DNA of 64,000 nucleotides from Sialis fuliginosa (lineage: Eukaryota; Arthropoda; Insecta; Megaloptera; Sialidae), in assembly GCA_961205875.1 (NCBI GenBank), contig OY540822.1, positions 13,270,501 through 13,334,500 on the forward strand, read 5' to 3'. A program made the translations under genes and the position numbers. Shown here piece after piece: positions 12,544 through 22,329 of the stretch. Position 1 is the first letter of the stretch. Every line of letters begins with the position of its first letter. The notes beneath the pieces are model-generated. The model did no database searches, had not been told where the DNA came from, and saw only the letters and a program-made list of their open reading frames with translations.

Positions 12544-13474
12544 AACCATAGTTAATAATGACTGTATTTAAGTTTTTTTTGTATATCTAATAAAAATAAG
12601 GGCCCTCGTTAAGATACGGTAGTCGAGCTTTAACCTTTTTATATTTATTTATGGCTAGTAGTTTTTTTCTTAGACAAGCTATACTTTAAATTTTGATGTC
12701 ACTGACTTGTGGAGTTCTTGAAGCGCTAAAAATAGCGCGCGTACCGACATCTAGTGAAAAATGTGCAACAGACTTTACGACAAACTATACCAAAGTTATT
12801 TATTTTTATTTTGTTTGGAAGGGGTCAAATACCAGTACTGGATTCAATTATAAATATACAAAAAATATTTTTTTAAATTTTCGTTCATAGGGAAAAGATT
12901 TCATTGCACTAAATATCAACGTTTTGAGACTCTCTGATGTCTGTTTGTTTTTTTTTTTTTGTTTCATCTAACTTAATTTTTCGTGTAAATATAGTTATTA
13001 AAAAATTGAAAGAAAATTAATTAATTAAAATTTGATATGATTTTTTGTGGTTCGCCTCTGGTTAGAATTAATTAATAGGCGTGTATCTTCAGCTCCGAAT
13101 TACTTTTATTTTTGTTTTCAGAACTATTTTCTAGCTAAACCCCTTTGAATTCAACGAAAACATATTAAACGTTTTAAATAAAAATCTATTTTAGTTTTAA
13201 CTTGGTGTTAAAAAAAACTACCTTCTTAAAAGCCGTCATTTATTTATTTTCGTTCATTAATTTTATAAATGATGCCTTGAAAGTTATCTTTAAAAGAATG
13301 AATTTATTTTTAATTTACATTGTCGATTCAAGAATAGTATCAACTTCGTGTGAATTTTTGTATCTTTTATATTTATTCTTATGTAATAATAAACAAATCT
13401 TACATTTTTTAATTTATTCCTCTCGGTCCGAATTAAAGCCAATATGGTATTTTATTAAATTTTAAAAAAATATC
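12544..13474. other. AT-rich non-coding DNA
   Basis: There are no repeat ends or coding signs I can support. A 65-codon open frame starting at 12693 has no recognisable domain and no splice context. Confidence 0.4.
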
Positions 13475-14192
13475 GGCAAAGTAAATGCACAGTGCTTCCT
13501 CGTGCTAAATTCACCAAAGATAATTAATTATTGAACAATTTAAATAAAAACCGATGCTCAGATAAATTGCTTAGAATTGGTTAACCATTTAATTTTTATA
13601 CAGTTTTACTAAAAATTAGTTCGAAATTTTTCTTAAGACGCACTTGATTATTTTTTCGTATATTTTTAATTTTTTGACAATTTCAATCTAAATCTAAATT
13701 TATGCAAACGTCAAAATTAAAGTTAATACATATATTAAAGTAAATATCAATTTAAAAAAACGAAACACGATTTTTAAAAATAAATTGAGATAAATCTTTG
13801 TAAGGGAATATTTTACAACAAACGTTGTAGACCCATAAAATATTCTATAAAATTTTCACGTAACATGTGTTGTTGAGATATCTTGAAAAAATAAATATTT
13901 TGGGATGTTACCCCTCCCCCTTACACACGATTTTGATGATTTTGAAATGGGTCCATCTAACCAAGTTTCAATAATATCGGTTAAGTGGTTCATGAGTTAT
14001 GCGTGTAACAAGAATTCAAGGGACAGACGGACGGACACACGGACATACAGACAGACACGGAACGAAAAGTGTTTGTCTTGACGTGAAACGGAAATATCAA
14101 TTTAAAATTTTGAAATCGGAGAACATTTTTTTTTGTCTCAATCTAAAACGATCACAAAGCTTCTCGTATCTTCGATATTGCGAGGAAGCAAA
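13475..14192. repeat. Dispersed repeat, copy A
   Basis: This stretch is closely similar over its length to 46350-47105. Landmarks are GTAAATGCACAGTGCTTCCT at the left, AACAAACGTTGTAGACCCAT in the middle, then TCGGTT(A/C)AGTGGTTCATGAG followed by a run of GACGGACGGACACACGGACA type, and TCTTCGATATTGCGAG at the right. Weaker partial relatives lie at 36055-36425 and 54290-54430. The CGGTTCAGTGGTTCATGAG plus CAGACAGAC signature is familiar from insect interspersed repeats, but I cannot assign a class. No coding frame was found. Confidence 0.75.
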
Positions 14193-16062
14193 ATATATTG
14201 TAAATTATACGTATGTGTACAATAGATACTTCTTTCGTTTCTTTTTCCAAAATAATGCCGAAGAACGCTGAAAATTTATTGTTTGTATTATTTTCAGTAG
14301 TGTCAAATACCCTTTAGTCTTATTTCAGAATGAAAATTATTTTTATCTAAAATTATTTCCCACACTATAAACAATACATCCATTATTTCTACGTTTATTT
14401 ATTATGTGTACGATAATTCGAAACCTGAATCATTTTTTTGTTTAGATACAGTGATAATGGTCATAATGGAACGTATACCTGCAATATAAATAAATAATAA
14501 TTTTGTTTATACATAACTTCGCAGAATTTATACTTCAGTTTCTACGTTGATATTTGTTATTTTAATAAGGAATGTTTTTAATCGATATTCATATTTATTT
14601 TGACATTTATAGATTGTATTATCACATGTTTAGTCTTATGCATAGGAAATGTGTAATAGAACTCTTGTTATAAACATTTTATTTATTATAATAACAGAAT
14701 AACGTTAGTTATCTAGAAATCTGAAACGTTTACTTTTAAAATATTTGAACTCTTCAAGGGTTATATTTAAAATTCATTGACTATCTGAGAATTTTATATA
14801 CACATTATTTTTATTGGCTCACTTGATTTGTTAGATTTTTAATCAAATATATTTTACATTTGGCTAATTTAATGAAAATTGCATTTATTTCAGAATCATG
14901 AATCATTATAATAATAAAGCCTAAACTAAATCTAGGTTCTTTTGAATAATGAAAATCCAATTAAAATCGGTTCAGTAGTTTTCGTATCAAAATTAGCTAT
15001 TTTCAGATATGACAAAATCAAAATTTCCATTATAATTTTAGACAGATTTCAAGAAAATATATAGAACTAAATAAACATTGTATGGTATTACATAAGAAAA
15101 AACTGTGGTAAATAATTATTAATATTATAGGCTGTACAATCAGCGTTTCTTAATAAAAAAGTGACTATTTTTATTTTTATTTTTAAATAGACATAATGTA
15201 GCTAATCTTTAAGTGTTTTAAACCAATTTAAGCCACTTAAATTGCTCGTTAGTTTAAAGTATAAGTCACTTAAATACATATATTATAAATAAGGTGTTAA
15301 AATCAGTTTTTTTATACTCAAGTAGTTCTTAATCAATCTACAAGAATTATTATTAGTCTGTGACGGTATTTTTGGTTACGTTACTATATTTTCAGATTTT
15401 CTAAAAAGTAGATTTTTTAAAAATTTTTTTTGATGTGTCAGTTGAATTGATTTTGATTTTTTTCTACCATAACTTCATAACTCGGTTAAAATTGGTCGTA
15501 CGGCGATACAAAAAAATAATAAAACTGATGTTCAAAAGTTATTGATTAGATTTGGCCAAAAAAATTAATCATGGCCCGTGGAAGCTCTCAAAATTGATAT
15601 TTGTAATTTTTTGTCGACAACAAAAAAAATTTGGGGTCAGTGAGTTTTTTTACTGTCAAATTTGTTTTCAGGAAAGCCTAGTTCTAGTTTAGTGTTAGTT
15701 TTTCAAAATTTTGGAGAAAAATCGCCGTAATTTTTGAACGGGCGGTCTGATTTGATTTTGGTCGAAATCAGCGTGTAAAAATCTATATAATAAACATACT
15801 TTTAACAAAATCTAAAAAAGAGTACTTCATTTTTTTATAGTCATGTATATGTTTTATAAGACTTTCGATATTCTTTTTTTACCGATAAGAGTCGATTTTT
15901 TATAGATTTTCTTGATTAAAAATAAACTTTCTTTTCTGAACATTTACTTGCTTTATTTTGGCCAGCGGTTAAAAAAATGTCCTCTCCTGTTTAAAAAAAA
16001 TAAACCAATTGTCAGCTTGTTCCTTTTTTGAATGTACTATACTATCGAATAAGTTAATTTAA
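14193..16062. other. Non-coding DNA with retroposon-tail and foldback fragments
   Basis: At 14946-14985 the phrase AATCGGTTCAGTAGTTTTCG is typical of insect retroposon tails. At about 15690-15825 a diverged piece of the palindromic foldback family is recognisable (GAACGGGCGGTCTGATTTGA, then ATCAGCGTG and AATAAACATACTTTTAAC). No gene was seen. Confidence 0.5.
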
Positions 16063-16396
16063 CCCTCCAGTGGTGGCGCCCTGTCTTATGATTTTATGGT
16101 GACGCCAAGTCTATCAGACTTAATTAAAATTTGGGGGATTGGTGATGGTAAAATAGTAAAACTAGCTAATTAATGTTTAATTTTATTATAAAGCTGATGA
16201 CATGAAAAAAAAATTGTATCTATTTATTTTTAAATGTACAATGTGATATAACACTAGAATGAAATCAACGGTGGTGTCAAATCTGACAGACTTTTCAGCA
16301 ATGTTTTCATAAAGTTATACTAAACACTATTAAATTATTAAAAAAAAAAGATGGAAATCTGTTGGGTCTATGAGATTTGGCCCTACCGCTTCAGGG
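16063..16396. mobile_element. TTAA-flanked MITE with CCCT ends
   Basis: TTAA occurs at 16059-16062 and 16397-16400. The left end CCCTCCAGTGGTGGCGCC pairs imperfectly with the reversed right end CCCTGAAGCGGTAGGGCC. Length is 334 bp with no coding capacity. The TTAA duplication suggests piggyBac-type mobilisation. Confidence 0.7.
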
Positions 16397-16900
16397 TTAA
16401 CTCACTCTCAAAGAATAACCAGTAGGGAAGACCTGGTCTGATCGTAATATTTTCATTTGTAATATTTTTTATTGCTGATAATAAAAGCACAGTATTTTCT
16501 TATAGTTATGGACATAATTTTAAAAATAGATTTTGTTACAACCTACTTACTCCACTAGTTATAATAAAGAAAAACATGCTTAATTCGTTTATGTAACCGC
16601 CAAATAGATAGACACTTTTGAAGATAAAACAATCAGAATCTGACCTTACTTCGGATATGATTTTATGAAACTATCACTATACTTCTATTTCCTTCGGATC
16701 AAATTGCCTTATACAATATTGTTGGGTGGGAGAAGGCTTCGCGGAGAGACCATGGCATGTTTTTAGATCAGTTTTGAACACCAGACCAAGTGTTTCGTAC
16801 TTTTTGACGTGTTTTTTAATGTTGTAATAGGTATGCGGCCTTACTAACACAATCTTGCGAATAATATTGATTCTGACGACTAAACCGTTTGTTCCCGTAG

Positions 16901-18817
16901 AGTTCCGCCTGGCTACATGTACCAGTCACCTTATTTGAGTGCGGCGGCAGCGAGCGGTGCTGCAGCGGCGGCCGCCGGTATGAGCGGTGCAGGACCCACC
17001 GGTCTGGTACCGCTGCCGAGCGCCGCTGCGACCGCGTCACAGCTGTCGCACGCGGCAGCCGTCGCCGCAGCAACCACGCAGTTCTACGAGTACCAGAGTG
17101 CGGCAGCCGCAGCCGCTGCAGCCGCTGCTGCGACGGCCTCGTACCCCGGCCAATACGCCAACGGATTCGAGGCGTACCCTTATTCGACCGCTGCAGGTCA
17201 ATACAACACAGGTATCTATAACTACGGATTTTATAATCTACCAAACTCTCCGGGAAAAAATTCAGATCTTATGTCCTGTATTATAAAGGAGCTAGCAAAA
17301 TTTACTTACTAGCAAGCAAATGGATTAGCTATGGAATTTAGAGCTGTGACACTTCAACCAATTGTAACACAGTTTCATAATATCACCACTGTTTTAATAC
17401 CGTTGGTATTTACCTACAACGCGTGCGCGAAACTTGTCAAAGTCTTCAACAAACTCCAAAAGAACAGTCATATATATTTGATATCTCATTTGAAAGTGCT
17501 TGCTAGCAAATTTGCTAATACCGGACATTAAGTGATCAAATCAAATCTTGATAGATCTGCATTTTGATACAATATCATACTTTTTCACTGGTTTTTGATC
17601 TGCGGAAACCTACAAAGATCTACAATGATTTCTAAGGATCGTTGAAAATTCATATGAAATCTTTGTAAATCGTTGTAGATCTTTGCAGGTCTCCACAGAT
17701 CAAAAACCAGTGATGTCTCAAAATGCAGATCTATCACGATCTGGTTTGATCACTAAATCTGAATTTTTGTCCCGGGTGTAGAACCGATATTTTATTTGTT
17801 AATCCCCCAAGCTTTTAGGTTTCCGCGATAATCTTGTTAAAGATCCTGGCTTATGAGTGTAAATCGCGCCGATTTGGTCATTTTATAAGCCAAAGTTTCG
17901 TCGCACATTGCAGTGAATATCTTGAGATCTGACTCAGAAGTCAAAAAACCGGTCTCGCTTCAATCAAAATATAGTCTGGATCGACCATTAAGTTGCTGAC
18001 AGAAAAATTTTGTATAGTTTTTATAGTTTTTTAATGGAAACTAAAAATTGCTTCCTATACATTTGTGATTTAAAATAACATTCTTTCCGATGTACTTTTT
18101 TTCTAAAAACATGTACATTCATTTGCTTAAAAAAATTAAAAATTATTTTTTCTCGTAGAATCATATCTTTAAAATAAAAACATAGGTTCTCATTTAAAAA
18201 ATCAAAATAACGATAAAATAAACTATAAAAAACACTTACAAAAAAATAATAAAACATCAAGTAAACTGAAGAAAATTTTTTTCTGTAAGCAGCGTAATTT
18301 TCTAAAAAAAAAAATCGTAAAATATTATTTTAGTCTTCAATTTTTGACGAGATTCCGTTCAGGTTCGTACTGCAAATTTCTTAAAAAGGAAATATCCAGA
18401 AAAATGATAATGTGCAATAATTTGATTAGACTTTATTTTTCAGTTATTGAGTTAGATTAGCTGGATTAAACATTTCATTTTCCTCCTGAAGGAATACTAA
18501 AAGATAGTATAGGAAGTATTGCTTGCAGCATGACTACTAACCGGATTGACCTAACTTCAGAAGAATCTGGTGAATTTTTTAGCAGAGTTTATATTAAGTT
18601 ATTATGTAAGTAGTTCGACTTTTAACGGATTTGTTCTAATAGTTTTTTTTTGTTTTCAGGTGCGGCAAGTTATATGACGCCATACACGTATGCGGCTTTA
18701 CCTCAGACGGCCGCAGGTCTACCAACAGCAGCTACAGCTAGCGCTTTTCCTAGTCTTTCCTACCAGACAGCTGCAGCGGCTGCCCAAGCCAGTTTACAGG
18801 AAGCAAGAATGCAGTAA
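16901..18817 (+). CDS. Rbm24: RBM24/RBM38-like RNA-binding protein, last two coding exons (partial)
   Basis: The penultimate exon starts after a CCCGTAG acceptor at 16901. It reads (x)VPPGYMYQSPYLSAAAAS and continues Ala-rich through QFYEYQS, an 11-Ala tract and ANGFEAYPYSTAAG. It ends in phase 1 at 17196 or 17211. The last exon follows TTTTCAG at 18660, reads AASYMTPYTYAALPQTAAG and stops at 18815-18817 after ASLQEARMQ. The Tyr-flanked poly-Ala tract and a terminal RMQ match my knowledge of the RBM24/RBM38/SUP-12 tail. Those proteins carry one N-terminal RRM, bind GU-rich RNA and control muscle splicing and mRNA stability. The RRM is not visible and should lie in upstream exons outside or hidden in the window. 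Candidate poly(A) signals are ATTAAA at 19058 and 19075 and AATAAA at 19360. Another Ala-rich RNA-binding protein is the main alternative. Confidence 0.75.
17271..17528. mobile_element. MITE with ATGTCC ends, inside RBM24-like intron
   Basis: The left end ATGTCCTGTATTATAAAG and the reversed right end ATGTCCGGTATTAGCAAA are inverted, with further matches around CTAGCAAG. Related single ends occur near 22498 (ATGCCCGGTATTGTAAAG) and 44229 (ATGTCTGGTATTATAAAG). The element begins about 60 bases past the splice donor. Confidence 0.6.
17531..17754. mobile_element. Short foldback element, inside RBM24-like intron
   Basis: The 224-bp element begins AGTGATCAAA and ends TTTGATCACT. Its halves are inverted along most of their length, for example GATAGATCTGCATTTTGA with TCAAAATGCAGATCTATC, and CACTGGTTTTTGATCTG with CAGATCAAAAACCAGTG. 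Transcribed RNA would form a long hairpin. Confidence 0.8.
17810..18000. repeat. Dispersed repeat, related to 40500-40610
   Basis: Shared phrases include TTCCGCG(A/G)T(A/G)ATCTTG, GATC(C/T)TGGCTT, TGTAAA(T/C)CGCG(C/T)CG and GTTTCGTC(G/A)CA. The two copies are similar but diverged, and no coding frame is present. Confidence 0.6.
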
Positions 18818-19386
18818 AATCTTTCATACAATCATCCATAAGTATTTTAAATTCATTTATTAATTTTGTACTTTTCAGACTCGATTTTTCATTTTAGAAG
18901 TCTAGACAACAAGATATTGATTGATAGATATTTAAAATTTTAGTATTATTACTCATATTAGGTTGTTTTTTTAAATTTGTTTATAACGGTCAGATTTAAA
19001 AAAATGTCTCCTTTTTGAAGAATTCAGAATAGTTAGTTATATAACCTAGTTTTACGTATTAAAATTTTAAATCAATTAAACGAATCTTTTAGTTTTTATT
19101 AACCTTTCAACTCTATGGGTTGGCGAAACTAGCCCCTATCGAGGACGCAAGACCATACACAAATTTTATAAACTCTACATATATGTACAGCATTTTTTAA
19201 AAATATATTTTATTTTTGTCTTCTAGCTCCTCTTGAACTTTTTAGACAGCTTTTATACTTTATTGTTAGGGTGCGGCATTATTATAGGACCAGGTATCTA
19301 TTGATAATATAAAAATCGTTCAGAAGTAAAATTTTACAAAAAAATATACCATTCCAATGAATAAAAAAAGTTGTCTAGCGAAGGTA
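18818..19386. other. Probable 3' UTR and downstream DNA of RBM24-like gene
   Basis: Non-coding sequence follows the TAA stop. It holds several candidate poly(A) hexamers (ATTAAA at 19058 and 19075, AATAAA at 19360). The real cleavage site cannot be chosen without transcripts. Confidence 0.45.
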
Positions 19387-19852
19387 TACAGTGTGTCCCA
19401 AAATAGATGTAATAAGAGATCTAATGAACAATTTTTTTTGAATTTTGGAATGTCATTTGGTGAGACCTGCTTGATGTAAAATTGACGTTGATCAAAAATT
19501 TATTGATTTTGTTTTCTACAGGATGTTTTATAAGCCAATTTGTAAAAAAACTAGCTATATTTTTTTTTAAATATGAAAAGAAAGTTTGTTTATAATACAA
19601 TTTTGTAACTCTATACCGAATTTCAGAGTATTAAATTAATAAAAAACCACACTTTCAATAAATTAAATAGATATTTTATTGTGAAGTGAAAAGTAGGGTT
19701 GGAAACACATTATTATTTAGTTATTAAGTTTTTTTTCAACCCTACTTTTCACTTCACAATAAAATATCTACTTAAATTTTTAGTATACGTTAGTTTTACA
19801 TCAAGAAGGACTCGATCCTCAAATTTATTCATCTCTCCTGGGACACACTGTA
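19387..19852. mobile_element. TA-flanked MITE, TACAGTGTGTCCCA ends
   Basis: The ends TACAGTGTGTCCCA and TGGGACACACTGTA are perfect 14-bp inverted repeats. TA flanks both sides (19385-19386, 19853-19854). Length is 466 bp. It encloses a separate perfect hairpin at 19668-19770. No coding frame is present. Confidence 0.8.
19668..19770. repeat. Perfect 34-bp hairpin
   Basis: The left arm 19668-19701 (TAGATATTTTATTGTGAAGT, then GAAAAGTAGGGTTG) is the exact reverse complement of the right arm 19737-19770, separated by a 35-base loop. It lies in the middle of the TA-flanked MITE at 19387-19852. It may be the ends of a smaller nested element or a recently copied arm. Confidence 0.85.
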
Positions 19853-21114
19853 TATAAATTTCGGTATCAGATACTGCTGTTAAAAAATAATAATTTAACT
19901 AATAATTTAAAATAATTGAGAAATAATTAAAAGATCTATCAAAATGGTTTGAAATTTTATAAGATAAAACTAGGATACATAATCAATCTTATCTTAGGAC
20001 TATTCCGAGATTTGGATGATTTAAAGTTACAGAGTACTATGTCGTCAAACAGTTGACCTTTTATTTTATCTACCGGATGTATAATTTTTATTTGTTTATA
20101 TATACGAATCTATCACTTATGGGTGAGGTGTTCTGAAACAATGCATATAATAGTTTCTATATCATATTAATATTATCGATATAAGTAGTAAGTATAAACA
20201 ACATTAATATAATAATATACGATATGAGTATACAAAATACTTGTATACTTTTGATAGTATTGTAGAAAAATAAGTAAGTGAAATATTCCCATTGGGAACG
20301 ATGATTTTTTATTATTCTTTTTTATATTTGCAACAGAACTTATTAATTTGAATTTTTGTACGGTTGTATTAACAAATATTAATTTCATATTCTTTTGTAA
20401 TGTTATGGTAAATCACTTCTACAAGAATTATGTGTTTAATTTCATAGTACAATTGGAAAATTCTTATTTTCCTGGATAAGCTTTCTTCAAAAAGCTTTAG
20501 TTGTATATTTTATAAAATAGATATAATTCTTGTCAGTTAATAAAGCGTATAGATTTTTTTACATAAACTTTGAAAAAGTGTCACTTTATTTTTAGGTACT
20601 TAACCAAATCGATTTTTGTTATTTATTAACATTTTTTTTATAATTATTGTTGATTTAAATAAAAACGGAAAATGTTCGACGTAAATATTTTCAAGTAAAG
20701 AAAAAGTTATTTATTTATTTAATTTATTATTATTTGTCCTAATAAATAAATATTGTTATTTATTTTATAAATTTCTTAATTATATTCTTATTTGAAAACT
20801 TCTGACAAAAAAACAACGATTAATGAATTAAAAAAGAAATAGTATCGGTCAAAATACTAATATTTTTTAGAATTATAGATTTAAATTTTATTTAATATTA
20901 ATTGATAACATATTATAAATATATTATCGAAAAACACAGGTATATATTAAGTATGAACTTACTATATATATTCGAATATCGCTCAATTATTAAATGTGAA
21001 TTTGTCCTATATTATCATATAATTTAATATAATTATACGTGCTTTCAATTACAAATTACGAAATTTTAACATAAATTAGAATCATTATATTGTCACTAGT
21101 TTCCTTCATGTTTA
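19853..21114. other. AT-rich non-coding DNA
   Basis: I see no gene or clear repeat. The sequence is strongly A+T-rich with short tandem TTTATTTA-like stretches near 20710. Confidence 0.4.
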
Positions 21115-21384
21115 TACAGGATGTTTCATAATTGATGGAGGTTAATCTGTCCATGATTTTAAGACAACAAATTCATATAAACATAGATCCGTTTTCGTTT
21201 TATTTTTTCATTAAAAATAATCAAGGTGGCGTTAATTTGGACGCTCTGGTTGAAACTGAAAAATCGTTTTTTCACACCTTGTTTACAGCCACCAAGTTTT
21301 ATAACAATATCTAATGTAGTTTCGAAGTTATTAAAAAAACATGGACCTATGTTTATTTGATATTCAATTATGAAACAGCCTGTA
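21115..21384. mobile_element. TA-flanked MITE, TACAGG family (270 bp)
   Basis: The left end TACAGGATGTTTCATAATTG and the reversed right end TACAGGCTGTTTCATAATTG differ at one base. TA occurs on both sides (21113-21114, 21385-21386). The 60-codon frame inside has no transposase features. Confidence 0.85.
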
Positions 21385-21386
21385 TA

Positions 21387-22022
21387 TTTATATATACAAT
21401 ATTTAACCCCTCATTGCCAGTTCCGAAATAGTATAGTAACATTTGTAAAAAAATCTCAATAGAAATATTTATACAATAATTAAGCAGTTTTATTAATAAT
21501 AAATATTAATGGTGCTTTTTGACAGTATTGTAAGAGTTTTTGACAGTTTTTTGTAATTCAGTTCTCGGACCAGTTTCAGTTTCAGTTCTTCTGTCGTTTT
21601 TCCTATGTGAGTTCGGGAGTTTACACGATCCGTTTTTTTCTCAGTTCCCGGCCCTTACAGTTCTCTGTTGGGCTTTCAAAGTGTACTTGTATTTCATGTT
21701 CATTCATTTTTTTGTACACTGAAACAGATTTTCAGGAGAACTGATGCGAGTGTTTATTTTATTTTTATTATCTTTTACATTTTATATTAAAAACGAATTA
21801 ACTTTAAATTTTCTAAACCTGAATAGGCGATCTCGAATTTTGAGTTCAGTACGCCAAAGTATAATTTCTAAAAAAAATTTTACGACCCTCAATTTTGCAA
21901 ATCTGTTTAATGAATGAAAAAAAAATAACAAATGTGACAATTATTTCGGAAGTAATTTTTAACAATATCTTCTAAATATTCACAAAATGATTGAAGCACT
22001 TAACATATTTTATAAATAATTA
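21387..22022. other. Non-coding DNA between two TACAGG elements
   Basis: A locally repetitive CAGTTCTCGG / CAGTTCCCGG / CAGTTCTCTG stretch lies at about 21557-21670. No domain is recognisable and no gene is supported. Confidence 0.4.
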
Positions 22023-22329
22023 TACAGGATGATTGCAGGAACCGAATGATCTTGCTAACTTGTTATTATTGAAGTTAGAAGGTAGGTTAAATGGGAAAAA
22101 TATTCATATTTTTTTCCGGTAAGAATAATGACATTGTCAAAAAACAATTGAAATATAACATAGCTAGAGAGTTTATTGCGGGAAGGAAGGGGGGATTTCA
22201 AATATATTTATGTGGATATCTAAATAGTGGAGTCCATCATCATAAGAAAGTAAATATAAAAATTAAAAAAATACTTTACCCATTTAACTTCAATAATATC
22301 AAAGATTCGTTTTCCGTGATCATCCTGTA
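22023..22329. mobile_element. TA-flanked MITE, TACAGG family (307 bp)
   Basis: The left end TACAGGATGATTGC and the reversed right end TACAGGATGATCAC match at 12 of 14 bases. TA flanks both sides. It belongs to the same terminal family as 21115-21384 and 38961-39600 but has a different interior. Confidence 0.75.

Larger units (their letters stand above)
17212..18659 (+). other. Last intron of the RBM24-like gene, filled with MITEs
   Basis: The intron is bounded by ACACAG/GTATCT (or the alternative GCTGCAG/GTCAAT 15 bases earlier) and TTTTCAG/GT. It is 1448 bp and phase 1. It contains two inverted-repeat elements almost back to back (17271-17528 and 17531-17754), a dispersed repeat at about 17810-18000, and AT-rich DNA to the acceptor. 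Confidence 0.7.

Noticed and set aside
1-16900. Search for RRM exons of the RBM24-like gene
   Set aside because: No sequence encoding RNP motifs (such as KIFVGGL or RGYGFV) was recognised, so no upstream exon is claimed.
16816-17286. Arg/Pro/Gln-rich frames antisense or frame-shifted across the RBM24-like exon
   Set aside because: They are shadows of the GC-rich Ala codons of the real + strand exon.
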